Shown here: positions 28,065 through 39,773 of the stretch, in pieces
Numbering within the stretch: the stretch's first letter is position 1
Layout: every line of letters begins with the position of its first letter
NCBI RefSeq assembly: GCF_011064285.1
Contig: NZ_CP049331.1
Span: 2,852,001 to 2,916,000 of the forward strand
Origin: Vibrio ziniensis
Lineage (GTDB): Bacteria > Pseudomonadota > Gammaproteobacteria > Enterobacterales > Vibrionaceae
DNA length: 64,000 bases
Direction of reading: 5' to 3'
Position numbers and translations under genes: made by a program
The notes under the pieces: model-generated
The model's database searches: none
What the model saw: only the letters and a program-made list of their open reading frames with translations
What the model was told of the DNA's origin: nothing

Positions 28065-29267
28065 TTAGTATCTCCCTTGACGTGAAGTCGTTGAACGGTT
28101 TTGAGCATCAGTTTCGCTATCAGTTGCCGAACGCTGAGACTCTAACTCAATGTTGTCATAAGTCGCTGAAGACTTATCTGCACGTTTAGTTGGAGTTGCC
28201 TGTTGGCCCGCTAACTTATCAATCGGTAAGTAAAGCAGGTTGCCGCTTGATTCCGAATCAATCAGCACTTTAGACGAGTTGGTATACACTTCTTCCATCG
28301 CATCTAAGTACAAACGATTACGAGTAACCTCAGGCGCTGCTTGGTACTCAGGCAATAGTTTCTCAAACTGAGCCACTTGACCCAATGATTCGTTAACCAC
28401 GCGCTCGCTGTAACCCAACGCTTCTTTTTTCAGACGCTCTGCACGACCTGTCGCTTTAGGCAGAATTTCGTTTTTGTAAGCTTCCGCTTCACGAATGAAA
28501 CGCTCTTCATCCTCACGAGCCGCGATAGCATCATCAAAGGCATCTTTAACTTGCTCTGGCGGACGCGCAGATTGGAAGTTCACATCAACAATCATCAAGC
28601 CCATGTCATAGCTATCAATAATTTGATTTAGCGTCTCTTGGGTGCTTTGACGAATTTGTTGGCGGCCACTGGTCAGGATGCTATCCATCAGTGAGTCACC
28701 AATCACCGCACGTAATGCTGAGTCGGTCGCTTGGCGTAAGCTGTCGTCGGCATTAGTCACACGGTACAAGTATTTAAACGGATCAGATACACGGTATTGA
28801 ACGTCCATTGCTACCGTCACAACGTTTTCATCTTTAGTCAACATTAGACCAGATGCACGCATTGAACGGATTGCTTGAATGTTCACTGGTGTAACTTCAT
28901 CAATAAAGCGAGGGCGCCAGTTCAAACCAGGGTCAACGATACGGTCGTATTTGCCTAATCGTAAAACCACACCGCGCTCAGCTTCGCTGATGGTATAGAA
29001 ACCAGCAAAAAACCAGATAGCAATTGCGATAACCGCGATAACACCGAAACCAATGGCGCTACCACCAGAGAAAGAAGGCCCTTTACCGCTTCTACCTTTG
29101 TTACCAAATTTTCCGCCCAGTTTTTGACTCAGCTTGTTAAACACTTCGTCTAAATCTGGCGGACCTTGCTCACGGCCGCCTTTATCACCGCGATTATTGT
29201 TATTACCCCAAGGGTCATTATCGCGGCCATTGTTGCCGTTGTTATTTCCGGGCTCATTCCACGCCAT
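28065..29267 (-). CDS. hflK: HflK, FtsH modulator subunit
   Basis: SPFH protein of 400 residues with a glycine/asparagine-rich cytoplasmic start (MAWNEPGNNNGNNGRDNDPWG), a membrane segment near residues 72-92, the band-7 domain (ISEAERGVVLRLGKYDRIV) and a long C-terminal helix. Partner of HflC. 46 bases after hflX. Confidence 0.96.
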   Translation of the reverse strand: MAWNEPGNNNGNNGRDNDPWGNNNNRGDKGGREQGPPDLDEVFNKLSQKLGGKFGNKGRSGKGPSFSGGSAIGFGVIAVIAIAIWFFAGFYTISEAERGVVLRLGKYDRIVDPGLNWRPRFIDEVTPVNIQAIRSMRASGLMLTKDENVVTVAMDVQYRVSDPFKYLYRVTNADDSLRQATDSALRAVIGDSLMDSILTSGRQQIRQSTQETLNQIIDSYDMGLMIVDVNFQSARPPEQVKDAFDDAIAAREDEERFIREAEAYKNEILPKATGRAERLKKEALGYSERVVNESLGQVAQFEKLLPEYQAAPEVTRNRLYLDAMEEVYTNSSKVLIDSESSGNLLYLPIDKLAGQQATPTKRADKSSATYDNIELESQRSATDSETDAQNRSTTSRQGRY

Positions 29268-29312
29268 TAGAAAGCTCCATCATTTGATATGACGTTATAC
29301 TCTAGCAGTCCT

Positions 29313-30602
29313 TTAAGTAACTATAAAGTCACGTAAAACTGCCTCTTCTCTTTTTTCTAGTCTAGACCAATCTACTTGCTGCATACGAATTGAGATCAGC
29401 AAATTGCCCTCAGAATCATATTCTTCGTCCTGAATACACTTCATTTGGAAGAAAATACTGCGAATTCTGCCCTGATATTGCGGCGGAACACACAGTCTGT
29501 GTTCGACTATTTGGCTAGTCAGACGCTCTGTCAGAGCTTGGAATAGCAGATCAATGCCTAAGCCATCCATTGCCGAAATCCATACGGCTCTCGGCACACC
29601 TTCATCATCTCTTTCAATGCGAGGCTCTTGAACGTCTAGATTATCAATCTTGTTCATGACTAACAGGGATGGCACTTCGTGCGCATCAATTTCCTGTAAC
29701 ACATCATTTACAGCTTGAATATTCTCACGAAAACGGTCGTCGCTGGCATCAACAACATGTAACAAAATGTCAGCTTCTTGCGTTTCTTGTAACGTCGCCT
29801 TAAATGCCGCTACTAAATCGTGCGGAAGATGACGAATAAAACCTACCGTGTCAGCCAAAATTGCAGGACCAACATCACTAAGTTCAATTTTTCTCAGAGT
29901 AGGATCGAGCGTCGCAAACAATTGGTCTGCCGCATAAACTCCTGCTTCTGTAATCCGGTTAAATAGGGTCGACTTACCCGCGTTGGTATAACCCACCAAT
30001 GATACCGTAGGTATCTCTGCTCGGGTTCTCGCACGTCTACCTTGCTCACGCTGCTTAGCTACTCGCTCTAAACGACGCAAAATCGCTTTAATACGTTCAC
30101 GCAACAAACGTCTGTCGGTCTCTAACTGAGTTTCACCCGGTCCACGTAGACCGATACCACCTTTCTGACGCTCCAAGTGAGTCCAACCACGAATCAAACG
30201 AGTCGAGATATGACGTAACTGTGCTAACTCTACTTGCAGTTTACCTTCGTGAGTACGAGCGCGCTGAGCAAAGATATCGAGGATCAAACCAGTACGATCA
30301 ACAACACGGCACTGACAAAGATGTTCGAGGTTACGTTCTTGGGCAGGAGAAAGGGAATGGTTAAAGATCACGACATTTGAATCTGTCGCTTGCACCGCTT
30401 GAGCGATCTCTTGGGCTTTACCTTCACCAACAAAATATTTAGGGTGAGGAGTTTGACGACTTCCGGTTACTACCTTAAGTGTCTCAACTCCTGCGGAAGA
30501 TACCAGCATTTGACACTCGCTGAGATCTTCCCATTCACCCTGTTGTGTGAAGTTGATATGAACAAGTACGGCTCGCTCACCGGCTTCATAACGGTCAAAC
30601 AA
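29313..30602 (-). CDS. hflX: GTPase HflX
   Basis: Ribosome-associated GTPase of 429 residues that splits stalled ribosomes. The N-terminal domain, the glycine-rich linker GGIGLRGPGETQLETDRR, G1 GYTNAGKST, G3 DTVGFI and G4 NKIDNL are visible. Belongs to the miaA-hfq-hflX-hflK-hflC cluster. Confidence 0.96.
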   Translation of the reverse strand: MFDRYEAGERAVLVHINFTQQGEWEDLSECQMLVSSAGVETLKVVTGSRQTPHPKYFVGEGKAQEIAQAVQATDSNVVIFNHSLSPAQERNLEHLCQCRVVDRTGLILDIFAQRARTHEGKLQVELAQLRHISTRLIRGWTHLERQKGGIGLRGPGETQLETDRRLLRERIKAILRRLERVAKQREQGRRARTRAEIPTVSLVGYTNAGKSTLFNRITEAGVYAADQLFATLDPTLRKIELSDVGPAILADTVGFIRHLPHDLVAAFKATLQETQEADILLHVVDASDDRFRENIQAVNDVLQEIDAHEVPSLLVMNKIDNLDVQEPRIERDDEGVPRAVWISAMDGLGIDLLFQALTERLTSQIVEHRLCVPPQYQGRIRSIFFQMKCIQDEEYDSEGNLLISIRMQQVDWSRLEKREEAVLRDFIVT

Positions 30603-30643
30603 GCTATCAACTCCTTAATAAATATAGCTTTATATTTTTAATA

Positions 30644-30937
<294 letters not shown>

Positions 30938-31101
30938 TTATTTAGCTAGCGGTGCACTAAAAAAGTCTGTGCCGACCATGCCTATGAGCTAAACGAATAA
31001 AACCCTGTTGTTACAAGATATGGTGATAAAACTACCAAAAACAAGTAACGATCCCTGACAGGGTAAATTACGCAAAAGCGATCACATTATACACAGTGAA
31101 A

Positions 31102-32034
31102 TCAGTCTAATGCTATGGCATTTGAAACTGTTTCGAATGCTTGATCAATGTTTTCGCTATCTAACCAAGTTAGATCATCCCAGCTGCGCAACCAAGTGAT
31201 CTGCCGCTTGGCCAATTGACGGGTTGCACAGACGCCACGAAAAATCGCTTCATCCAACGTGCAATTACCATCTAAATAGTCCCACATCTGCCTGTAGCCA
31301 ACACATCGAATCGATGGCAAATCAGGATGAAGATCTTTTCGAGCATAGAGGGCTTTCATTTCATCTTCAAATCCATTTTCAACCATTTTTTCGAATCTTA
31401 GCTCAATTCGACGATGGAGCTCTGCCCTATCCTTGGGTGCTATTGCGAACTGCTTAACGCGAAAAGGAAGTGGTTCTCCTTTTGTTTTTGTCAGCTCAGT
31501 TAGAGTTTTACCTGAAATTCGATAAACTTCCAATGCCCTAGACAATCTTTGTGGATCATTTGGGTGGATTCTCTCAGCAGAGACGGGGTCGATCACTTTT
31601 AACTGGTCATGCAATGCATCCCAACCTAGTTCGATCGATTCCTTTTCAATCTGTTGGCGAATATCAGGATCCGCTGCCGGAAGGGGTGATAATCCCTCCA
31701 ACAGCGCTTTGTAATAAAGCATTGTCCCTCCCACCAAAAGGGGGATCTTGCCTTCAGCGACAATGTCGTTCATTTCTTTTAACGCATCACGGCGAAAATC
31801 CGCCGCAGAATATGACTCACTCGGATCCAAAATATCAATTAAGCGATGAGGAGCCAGTTGTTGCTCTCGCGCATCCGGCTTAGCAGTACCAATATCCATA
31901 CCTTTATAAATCAAAGCTGAATCAACACTGATGATTTCGATCGGGTACTTTTGGCGTAAACGTATTGCCAGTTCCGTTTTGCCCGATGCGGTTGGCCCCA
32001 TCAAAAACAGAGCTAAAGGTAATTCTTTGGTCAT
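31102..32034 (-). CDS. miaA: tRNA dimethylallyltransferase
   Basis: Adds dimethylallyl to A37 of tRNAs that read UNN codons. The 310-residue product has the P-loop [29 protein letters not shown] and [12 protein letters not shown], and the C-terminal [11 protein letters not shown] region. Directly follows mutL (27-base gap). Confidence 0.96.
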   Translation of the reverse strand: MTKELPLALFLMGPTASGKTELAIRLRQKYPIEIISVDSALIYKGMDIGTAKPDAREQQLAPHRLIDILDPSESYSAADFRRDALKEMNDIVAEGKIPLLVGGTMLYYKALLEGLSPLPAADPDIRQQIEKESIELGWDALHDQLKVIDPVSAERIHPNDPQRLSRALEVYRISGKTLTELTKTKGEPLPFRVKQFAIAPKDRAELHRRIELRFEKMVENGFEDEMKALYARKDLHPDLPSIRCVGYRQMWDYLDGNCTLDEAIFRGVCATRQLAKRQITWLRSWDDLTWLDSENIDQAFETVSNAIALD

Positions 32035-32061
32035 GAGTTTTGCTTAAATATTAGAGTCTAT

Positions 32062-34113
32062 TTACTTAAATGCTTGGATAGTTGTTGAAAAATCAACAGC
32101 TTTGACAAATTTCCTGTCATGTAAAGGCAACTTGCCTTGCCATAACTGCTCGAGCTCAGCAATCAACTGAATGGCTTCAGACAAAGTGTAGCTGGATTTC
32201 TTCACCGCCACATGATCACTTAGCCATTGCGCCAACACTTGATAATTAAGCGTGTTTTCAGCCTGAGATAAAGTCAAAGCCGCGTAAGATAGCAGATCTT
32301 GAACTAAATTTTGTAAGTTTTGCTGACGTAATGGCTGAGGCACGCCCATCAACATTACGCTTTGCGATGATCGACGCTGAAACTCTATGCCGAACTTAGC
32401 AAATAGAGCCTGATAACGCTCTAATGCGGAAACTTCTTGTGACGAAATTTTTAGTGATAACGGTACTAACAACGGCTGACTTTTTAAAGCGCCCTGCTCT
32501 GTATTAAGCTGCCCAAGCACTTTAAACCATTCCGCTATTGGCAATGAAAGCAAAACACAGCCCTGAGGCGAGTTCATCAACAAATAACGCTGCTCAACAA
32601 CAGATATTGCTTTGCCTAGCTGTTCGATGCTCACTTGTTCTAGTGAAACAGGGTACGATGGCTGCGGTGTTGATTCACGGCTATCACTGTTTATTGGCGC
32701 TAAATGCGTTGTCTGTTGCGCCGTTGGCTCAGCAGGATGTTCAGGCGTTTTCAATAACTCCTGATACGCGTAAACCTGTGCTTTACTCGGTGATTTAGGC
32801 GCAATTCTCTCTTGAGCTGGCTTACTCTTAGGTTTATCTGAACTTATCCATTCACTGCGTTCAGCCTCTTTCGAACCTGCGCGCTTAGATTCGCTCCATT
32901 CGCTGCGCTGGGCACTCTCTCGCACCTGATACTCCTCGCCTTGCGATGACTCCAAAGGTGCTTTTCTTGGGTAAGTTGGAGAGTTGTCGACCGCTTGCAA
33001 AATTCTTTGCTGCACATTATGCGGTTGGCTTGCAGACGCGGGAGATTCTTGCAGCGGGTAAGATTCTTCCACCGAGTGAAATGCCCCCTCATTAATGCTT
33101 GGAGCATCAATGTGCTGACTTTCCGCTAAGGCACTGCTTAACGCTTGATAAATAAAATCATGCACTAAACGAGCTTGATGGAAACGCACCTCATGTTTAG
33201 CAGGATGAACGTTAACATCCACCTGGTGAGGATCGATTTCGATATAGAGTACGTAAGTCGCAAACTGATCCGCTCGCAGACTCGTTTCATAACTTTGTCG
33301 AATGGCATGATTGATCAACTTATCACGCATCATGCGCCCGTTGACATAGCAGTACTGGATATCACTTTGTTGACGAGCGCCTTCCGGAGTCGTTATCCAG
33401 CCATGCAAGCGTAGACCTTGATGCTCAAGTTCAATTTTCAACATTGAACGGACAAATGCACTACCACACACAGCGGCTATACGCTTCTCCGCTTGAATCT
33501 CTGTTTTTGCCGCGCGGTACTGACGCACCATTTTACCATTGTGGCGTAAGTTAAACGTCACATCGAATCGACTTAAAGCAATACGCTTTAGCAGTTCATC
33601 AATATGGGTAAACTCTGTTTTTTCAGTGCGCAGGAACTTGCGCCGAGCTGGTGTATTAAAAAATAGATCAAGCACTTCCACCGTAGAGCCAATAGGATGC
33701 GCGGCCGGCTGAAGCTTCACTTCCATTTCACGCCCTTCGCTGTAGGCAGACCATGCTTCCTCTTGAGTCGCAGGTCGTGATGTCAGCGTTAGACGAGATA
33801 CTGAACTGATACTGGCAAGTGCTTCACCTCGGAAACCTAAACTAACGATGGCTTCAAGATCATCCAATGTATGAATTTTTGACGTTGCATGGCGACTCAG
33901 AGCCAACCCCAGTTCATCTTTCTCGATGCCGCAGCCATTATCACGGATACGAATAAGCTTAGCGCCACCCTTCTCGATATCAATATCGATACGTGTAGCG
34001 CCAGAATCTAAACTGTTTTCCACCAGCTCTTTAACGACTGAAGCGGGTCTTTCTACTACCTCACCCGCAGCGATTTGGTTTGCTAAACGGGCAGGTAATA
34101 TTTGAATCGTCAT
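32062..34113 (-). CDS. mutL: DNA mismatch repair protein MutL
   Basis: Matchmaker ATPase of 683 residues linking MutS to MutH. The GHKL ATPase motifs are present: [40 protein letters not shown] and [16 protein letters not shown] low-complexity linker (about 340-480) and the C-terminal dimerisation domain follow. No endonuclease DQHA motif, as usual in MutH-containing bacteria. Eight bases after amiB. Confidence 0.97.
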   Translation of the reverse strand: MTIQILPARLANQIAAGEVVERPASVVKELVENSLDSGATRIDIDIEKGGAKLIRIRDNGCGIEKDELGLALSRHATSKIHTLDDLEAIVSLGFRGEALASISSVSRLTLTSRPATQEEAWSAYSEGREMEVKLQPAAHPIGSTVEVLDLFFNTPARRKFLRTEKTEFTHIDELLKRIALSRFDVTFNLRHNGKMVRQYRAAKTEIQAEKRIAAVCGSAFVRSMLKIELEHQGLRLHGWITTPEGARQQSDIQYCYVNGRMMRDKLINHAIRQSYETSLRADQFATYVLYIEIDPHQVDVNVHPAKHEVRFHQARLVHDFIYQALSSALAESQHIDAPSINEGAFHSVEESYPLQESPASASQPHNVQQRILQAVDNSPTYPRKAPLESSQGEEYQVRESAQRSEWSESKRAGSKEAERSEWISSDKPKSKPAQERIAPKSPSKAQVYAYQELLKTPEHPAEPTAQQTTHLAPINSDSRESTPQPSYPVSLEQVSIEQLGKAISVVEQRYLLMNSPQGCVLLSLPIAEWFKVLGQLNTEQGALKSQPLLVPLSLKISSQEVSALERYQALFAKFGIEFQRRSSQSVMLMGVPQPLRQQNLQNLVQDLLSYAALTLSQAENTLNYQVLAQWLSDHVAVKKSSYTLSEAIQLIAELEQLWQGKLPLHDRKFVKAVDFSTTIQAFK

Positions 34114-34121
34114 AATCTTGG

Positions 34122-35837
34122 TTACTTGTTTGGAATAATAAGCACTTGCCCTACGGCGAGTTGATCAGATCGCAAATTGTTCGCTTTTCTCACACTGTCT
34201 GTATTAACACCATAGTGACTCGATATTTTGCCTAAATATTCGCCTCTTTGCACAGTGTGTTTACGTAGCGGTTTGTCTTTCAAACTCACGGTAATTTTTA
34301 ACTTCTGCCCCAGTTTAAGCGTGTCAGATTTCAAGTTGTTCTCACGCTTAATCTCAGCGGCTGACACTTTATATGTGCCAGCAATTTTACCCAAGTAATC
34401 ACCCCTGACGACGGTATGAGTAATAGTTTCGGTTTCAACCGGATTTGTTACGACAGGGACGGCAATCGGTGCTGCATTTCCTCCCGGAATCGTAATCACT
34501 TGACCTACCGCTAGGCTATTACTGGTTAACTTGTTGGTTTGTTTGAGCGCCTCAATACTGGTGCCATATTTGTTGGCAATGGCTGAAAGCGAATCTCCGC
34601 TCTGAACTTTGTATTTCTGAGTCTTGTTACGATTAGCGAAAAGCGTTCCTTCCGGCGGATTATCTTCGAAGTATTGTGTAATCGCTTTTGCCAGTGCACG
34701 AGCAAGCTTGTCTTGATGGCTACGCTGGAAAAGCAACTGCTCTTCTGTCGGGTTAGAAATAAACCCAGTTTCCACCAGAACTGAAGGAATATCCGGTGAT
34801 TTGAGCACGGCTAGACTCGCATTCACTGGCTCAGACTTATGTAAATGAGCGACTTTACCCATTTCACTGAGGATATTCGTTGCGACCTTGTAGCCCTCTT
34901 TTTGCGAGTGGCTAAACTGGAGATCTAATAACGTTTGGCTCACGTTACGATCACTATTGTTCTTTGCCAGTACTTGCCCTGCACCACCCAGTAACTCTGA
35001 TTGCTGCTCATGGTTTTCAACCCAACGGGCAATTTCTGTATTCGCACGACGAGTATTCAGCACGAACACCGAAGCTCCTCTCGGTTTTGGCGAACTAAAT
35101 GCGTCAGCGTGAACAGAGACCAGCAAGTGTGCTTTATTTTTACGAGCAATATCTGAGCGTTTATTGAGGTTCACAAAGTAGTCACCACGACGAGTGAGAA
35201 CGGCTTTAATTCCCGGAATCGCATCCAGTTGGTCAGCCAACTTCTTTGAGATGCTTAACGTTGCATTCTTCTCATATTTACGAGTTGGCCCAATCGAGCC
35301 TGGGTCTTCACCACCATGCCCGGCATCAATCGCAACCACAATATTTGCATTGCCATAAAACTGAGAGGCGTCTCTGCTCACTTGTGCCGGAGAGCTGGCT
35401 GTAGACTCCGATTCTGCAGCTTCATCATGCGGCATATCGACCACCAAGCGGTGCCCATATTGCCCACCCGGCGTTGGTGCAAGAGTAAATAATTTTGGTG
35501 AGGACTTCTTCTTTAACTCAAAGACTAAGCGATAGGTTCCCTTCTCTGGAGGCGAGCTAGCACGAATCTTGGTCAATACATCACTATCAGTTACATCGAG
35601 TGGCAACTTTGATTTAGAAGAAGTACTTTTAAGATCAATCACCAGCCTGTCTGGGCTAGTAAGAGTAAAATAAGAAAATGACACTTCCGATTGAACATCG
35701 ATCACCACGCGAGTTTCATCTGGAGAAGGCCAAACACGAACCCCCTCCAGTACATTCGCACTCGCATTGGATGTTATTAATGCAATCGCTAAAAAGGATA
35801 AAGTAACAAAATAACGCAGATGCGATCTGATCAACAT
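34122..35837 (-). CDS. amiB: N-acetylmuramoyl-L-alanine amidase (AmiB type)
   Basis: Periplasmic amidase of 571 residues that splits septal peptidoglycan. Signal peptide to about residue 27, AMIN domain ([16 protein letters not shown]), zinc amidase domain ([39 protein letters not shown] with catalytic Glu) and three C-terminal LysM modules with [31 protein letters not shown] and [14 protein letters not shown]. It is probably activated by EnvC, encoded at 56007. Overlaps tsaE by seven bases. Confidence 0.96.
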   Translation of the reverse strand: MLIRSHLRYFVTLSFLAIALITSNASANVLEGVRVWPSPDETRVVIDVQSEVSFSYFTLTSPDRLVIDLKSTSSKSKLPLDVTDSDVLTKIRASSPPEKGTYRLVFELKKKSSPKLFTLAPTPGGQYGHRLVVDMPHDEAAESESTASSPAQVSRDASQFYGNANIVVAIDAGHGGEDPGSIGPTRKYEKNATLSISKKLADQLDAIPGIKAVLTRRGDYFVNLNKRSDIARKNKAHLLVSVHADAFSSPKPRGASVFVLNTRRANTEIARWVENHEQQSELLGGAGQVLAKNNSDRNVSQTLLDLQFSHSQKEGYKVATNILSEMGKVAHLHKSEPVNASLAVLKSPDIPSVLVETGFISNPTEEQLLFQRSHQDKLARALAKAITQYFEDNPPEGTLFANRNKTQKYKVQSGDSLSAIANKYGTSIEALKQTNKLTSNSLAVGQVITIPGGNAAPIAVPVVTNPVETETITHTVVRGDYLGKIAGTYKVSAAEIKRENNLKSDTLKLGQKLKITVSLKDKPLRKHTVQRGEYLGKISSHYGVNTDSVRKANNLRSDQLAVGQVLIIPNK

Positions 35838-36295
35838 AACTCCAACTGACTTAGTAACGTACGTCCATAATCGTTATTGGCAGTCAGCAACGCCTGGCGT
35901 TGTAAACCATCGTAACGAATTTCAATGTCTATATCTGATGTCGGCAATAATCCTTGGCCCTTCTCCGGCCACTCAACCAAGCAAATAGCGTCCGCGGTAA
36001 AATAATCACGAATCCCCATAAACTCGAGCTCTTCAGGATCGGCTAAACGATAAAGGTCAAAGTGATACACTTGCCAATCGGCTAATTGGTATGGTTCAAC
36101 CAAAGTATACGTTGGGCTTTTCACATTACCTTGATGACCTAAAGCACGAATAAAACCACGACTGAAAGTTGTTTTACCAGCACCAAGATCTCCATGCAAA
36201 TAGAGGGTTGTTTGTTGTGAACATAACTTTGACAAAGCTGTGCCCAATGCTACCGTCTCTTGCTCATCTTTTAAAATAAACGTCTTAGTGCTCAT
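35831..36295 (-). CDS. tsaE: tRNA threonylcarbamoyladenosine ATPase TsaE
   Basis: P-loop ATPase of 154 residues needed for t6A37 with TsaB, TsaC and Tsa[18 protein letters not shown] (Walker A), [11 protein letters not shown] and [16 protein letters not shown] are signatures. First gene of the tsaE-amiB-mutL-miaA-hfq run. Confidence 0.95.
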   Translation of the reverse strand: MSTKTFILKDEQETVALGTALSKLCSQQTTLYLHGDLGAGKTTFSRGFIRALGHQGNVKSPTYTLVEPYQLADWQVYHFDLYRLADPEELEFMGIRDYFTADAICLVEWPEKGQGLLPTSDIDIEIRYDGLQRQALLTANNDYGRTLLSQLELC

Positions 36296-36559
36296 TCAAT
36301 ACTTTCTCAAATGTATCTTAGGGTTTGATCCCAATGACTCTGTAAACCAATAGAAACCGAAGTGTAAACTGGTATCGAATTAAGAGACAAGATCTGATGT
36401 GTAAGCAAAACGAAAAATGTCTATCAAAACGAACTAAATAACCACCAAATTCTGCCTATTTCGCTAACAACATCCCCAGTTTGTGCTAGATCCCTATAAT
36501 AGGATCCGTTAAGATCCTTCCCCTTTTGTTGGGCTAACCATCCTTGTAAAGACTTCACC

Positions 36560-37672
36560 ATGAACTACCAAGCACTCGCAGATCAAATAAAGCAATGGGC
36601 TACTGAACTCGGCTTTGAGAAAGTAGGCATCAGCGATATCGATCTCCATGAACATGAGCCTGCACTGCAACAATGGTTAGATGCAGGATATCATGGCGAT
36701 ATGGACTGGATGGCAAGACATGGAATGATGCGTGCCCGTCCTGCGGAATTGCTTCCTGGAACAGTTCGAGTGATTAGCGCACGGATGAACTATCTTCCTC
36801 CACAAGCACAATTTGCTTCCAACCTCTCAGATCCCACTCAAGCGTATATCAGCCGATATGCTCTTGGACGCGACTACCACAAATTAGTTCGCAATCAATT
36901 GAAGAAGTTGGGGGATAGAATAGAACGTGAAGTTGGAAAATTGGGCTTTCGCCCTTTTGTTGATTCCGCACCTTTGTTAGAACGCCCCTTAGCCCAAAAA
37001 GCGGGCTTAGGTTGGACAGGCAAGCATTCCCTAATTTTAGACAAAGATGCAGGCTCCTGGTTTTTCTTAGGGGAACTGTTGGTTGATATCCCACTACCAG
37101 TAGATACTCCTTCTGAGAATGAGTGCGGTAAGTGCAAAGCGTGTATCACCTCATGCCCAACTGGAGCGATTGTCGCCGACGGTATTGTCGACTCAAGAAA
37201 GTGTATTTCTTATCTGACTATCGAGTTTGACGGCATTATTCCTGAAGAGTTTCGCTCTGCAATGGGAAATCGCATCTATGGATGTGATGACTGCCAACTC
37301 GTCTGCCCTTGGAACCGTTTTTCTGATCTCACTCAGCAGACAGACTTCCACCGCAGAGACACCTTTGAATCAACAGATTTGCTCACGTTATTTGAATGGG
37401 ATGAACAAACTTTCATGCGAAAAATGGAAGGCTCTGCAATTCGCCGTATTGGCTATTTGCAATGGCAGAGGAATATAGCCATCGCACTGGGTAATGCCCC
37501 TTATTCCGACAATATTGTTTCAACTCTGACTAACGCTAAGGGTCAATCAGATATTTTAGATGTGCACTTAGATTGGGCGATAGAAAAACAGTTGGCCAAT
37601 TTGCCAAGCACAGTTGCCAGCCATCAAAGGTTGATTCGCATTATTCAGAAAGGTCTGCCAAGAGATGCGTAG
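36560..37672 (+). CDS. queG: Epoxyqueuosine reductase
   Basis: Final step of queuosine synthesis in tRNA, using cobalamin and two [4Fe-4S] clusters. The 370-residue product has the cluster motifs CGKCKACITSCPTGAI and CDDCQLVCPWN, plus the DUF1730 domain at the N-terminus and a HEAT-like tail. Divergent from tsaE, as in E. coli. Confidence 0.95.
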   Translation: MNYQALADQIKQWATELGFEKVGISDIDLHEHEPALQQWLDAGYHGDMDWMARHGMMRARPAELLPGTVRVISARMNYLPPQAQFASNLSDPTQAYISRYALGRDYHKLVRNQLKKLGDRIEREVGKLGFRPFVDSAPLLERPLAQKAGLGWTGKHSLILDKDAGSWFFLGELLVDIPLPVDTPSENECGKCKACITSCPTGAIVADGIVDSRKCISYLTIEFDGIIPEEFRSAMGNRIYGCDDCQLVCPWNRFSDLTQQTDFHRRDTFESTDLLTLFEWDEQTFMRKMEGSAIRRIGYLQWQRNIAIALGNAPYSDNIVSTLTNAKGQSDILDVHLDWAIEKQLANLPSTVASHQRLIRIIQKGLPRDA

Positions 37673-37693
37673 TGGGAGAATTAAAACACCTGT

Positions 37694-38039
37694 TTACGCA
37701 CAAATTATGGGCATATTCTTTGATGGGCTTCTCAAAATGCACCAATGTGGAAAAAATTTTAAAGAAGCAAAAAATTCTATATTTGAGAAAAGTTAGTCAC
37801 AATAGCAGGAAATGATTAGGATCAAGGAAAATACAGTTAATGATCGTTTTTTAAGAATCGATCACAACACGTCATTTACATAAAACCAAATTAAATCAAT
37901 AAGTTGAACAAATAAAGCTCCATTCATTCAATCTCTTTTATCGTTAAAGATCCTATCAACGAAAGCCGTTTTTCTTGTAAAAAACAAATTACCCACCGAG
38001 TTATCCACATGATTAAATTGTGGATAAGTCTGTGAATGA
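37694..38039. promoter_or_regulatory. datA-like cluster of DnaA boxes with an IHF site
   Basis: Between queG and the tRNA array. Perfect DnaA boxes TTATCCACA at 38001-38009 (plus) and 38019-38027 (minus), nine bases apart and inverted; TTTTCCACA at 37746-37754 (minus), which also meets the consensus; near-consensus boxes at 37694-37702, 37793-37801 and 38031-38039. AATCAATAAGTTG at 37894-37906 is a perfect WATCAANNNNTTR IHF site between the box groups. E. coli datA, which titrates DnaA and promotes its ATP hydrolysis with IHF, lies in the same queG-glycine tRNA interval. No protein gene is supported in this 600-bp gap. Confidence 0.65.
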
Positions 38040-38272
38040 ACAGTACAAAGAATGACTGAACGCGCAGTATAAATGGGATAAAGAGGCAAGTTTAAGATTT
38101 GCGTTTATCAGAGGGCATTCTGCCTACGAAAATAGGAGAATTTACTTTTTGGGGGCTTATGCTTCACAGCATTATAGAAAGAGCATTGGCAATTTGCCAA
38201 ATAATTGCAGTATTAAAAGAAAAAAAATCTGCGAACGAGCGCAGTTTACTTTTAATATTTCAAATTTTGATT

Positions 38273-38345
38273 TGGAGCGACACACGAGGTTCCCTACTCT
38301 TTACAAAATAGGCGTGACCTCAACCTTGGCAAGCTTACGCTCTAA
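38273..38345 (-). pseudogene. tRNA-Gly(GCC)-like fragment A
   Basis: Copies the 3' half of the intact tRNA-Gly (acceptor strand, T-stem, anticodon loop TTGGCAA) but the T-loop carries a foreign insert (CCTACTCTTTACAAAATAG-like), one anticodon-stem arm is mutated and the whole D-arm and 5' acceptor strand are missing. It cannot fold as a tRNA. Confidence 0.8.
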
Positions 38346-38365
38346 AGGGATATAACACTCAAAAC

Positions 38366-38441
38366 TGGAGCGACACACGAGGTTCGAACTCGTGACCTCA
38401 ACCTTGGCAAGGTTGCGCTCTACCAACTGAGCTAGTGTCGC
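38366..38441 (-). tRNA. tRNA-Gly(GCC)
   Basis: 76 bases including encoded CCA. Acceptor GCGACAC/GTGTCGC, anticodon loop TTGCCAA, T-loop TTCGAAC. One of five near-identical copies. Confidence 0.97.
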
Positions 38442-38474
38442 ATGATTAACCGCATGTTGCGTTTAATCTGAATT

Positions 38475-38551
<77 letters not shown>

Positions 38552-38589
38552 TCCATATTGTATCACCGTTAAGCACGATGAAGGCTATT

Positions 38590-38665
38590 TGGAGCGACAC
38601 ACGAGGTTCGAACTCGTGACCTCAACCTTGGCAAGGTTGCGCTCTACCAACTGAGCTAGTGTCGC
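38590..38665 (-). tRNA. tRNA-Gly(GCC)
   Basis: Identical to the copy at 38366-38441. Anticodon GCC, CCA encoded. Confidence 0.97.
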
Positions 38666-38698
38666 ATGATTAACCGCATGCTGCGTTTAATCTGAATT

Positions 38699-38775
<77 letters not shown>

Positions 38776-38829
38776 TCCGAAATCATTGTTAAGCACAATG
38801 AGAGCTTTCTCTTTCTAACTAAAGAAAGA

Positions 38830-38902
38830 GGAGCGACACACGAGGTTCCCATCTCTTAACAAAAAGGCGTGACCTCAACCTTGGCAAGCTTGCGCTCTAA
38901 AG
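38830..38902 (-). pseudogene. tRNA-Gly(GCC)-like fragment B
   Basis: Same defect as fragment A: T-loop insert, anticodon-stem base change (AAGCTTG for AAGGTTG) and lost D-arm. Nearly identical to fragment C, so the family was duplicated with the array. Confidence 0.8.
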
Positions 38903-38921
38903 GGTGTGTAACTCTTCAAAC

Positions 38922-38997
38922 TGGAGCGACACACGAGGTTCGAACTCGTGACCTCAACCTTGGCAAGGTTGCGCTCTACCAACTGAGCTAGTGTCGC
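38922..38997 (-). tRNA. tRNA-Gly(GCC)
   Basis: Third intact glycine copy, 76 bases, anticodon GCC. Confidence 0.97.
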
Positions 38998-39066
38998 ATG
39001 TCACTGTTAAGCACAATGAAAGCTTTATTTTCTTCTTAAAGAGAGCTTTCTCTTTAAATAAGAAAC

Positions 39067-39140
39067 TGGAGCGACACATGAGGTTCCCATCTTTTAACAA
39101 AAAGGCGTGACCTCAACCTTGGCAAGCTTGCGCTCTAAAG
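39067..39140 (-). pseudogene. tRNA-Gly(GCC)-like fragment C
   Basis: Third degenerate copy with the same T-loop insert and missing 5' half; also one base change in the T-stem (ACATGAGG for ACACGAGG). Confidence 0.8.
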
Positions 39141-39159
39141 GGTGTGTAACTCTTCAAAC

Positions 39160-39235
39160 TGGAGCGACACACGAGGTTCGAACTCGTGACCTCAACCTTG
39201 GCAAGGTTGCGCTCTACCAACTGAGCTAGTGTCGC
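39160..39235 (-). tRNA. tRNA-Gly(GCC)
   Basis: Fourth intact glycine copy, anticodon GCC, CCA encoded. Confidence 0.97.
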
Positions 39236-39268
39236 ATGATTAACCGCATGCTGCGTTTAATCTGAATT

Positions 39269-39345
<77 letters not shown>

Positions 39346-39398
39346 TCCGAAATCATTGTTAAGCACAATGAGAGCTTTCGCTTTCTAACTAAAGAAAG

Positions 39399-39474
39399 TG
39401 GAGCGACACACGAGGTTCGAACTCGTGACCTCAACCTTGGCAAGGTTGCGCTCTACCAACTGAGCTAGTGTCGC
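39399..39474 (-). tRNA. tRNA-Gly(GCC)
   Basis: Fifth glycine copy and first in the transcript. Confidence 0.97.
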
Positions 39475-39506
39475 ATCAACAACGTTTCCGTTGTTCAGGG
39501 CTGCGA

Positions 39507-39534
39507 ATTATAAGAGCATTTTTGTGTGATGCAA
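39507..39534 (-). promoter_or_regulatory. tRNA array promoter
   Basis: On the minus strand TTGCAT and a perfect TATAAT are 16 bases apart, followed by a GC-rich discriminator (TCGCAGCCC), typical of stringently controlled stable-RNA promoters. Confidence 0.8.
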
Positions 39535-39773
39535 GCCCTTATCGAAAAAAAAAATCTTTTTTTTGTTACTTGACTAAAAAGCATCCACAAACACAAAACT
39601 TCGCTTACAAGATAACCAAAATTAGCTAGCTAATTTGCAAACACCTTGAATTCGAGCCACGGCATTATGCGAGATAAACTATTATTCTGACAGAACTATT
39701 TATAAAAATTTTTTAAACGACGTATTTTTGGTCAAAACAGAAACATTCAACAAAAAAATAAATAAGGAAATTG

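Noticed and set aside
37694..38039. Reading the DnaA-box cluster as a chromosome origin or a crtS site.
   Set aside because: No DUE-like AT block with ordered repeats, no gidA-mnmG or dnaA neighbours, and I recall crtS lying in a different gene context.
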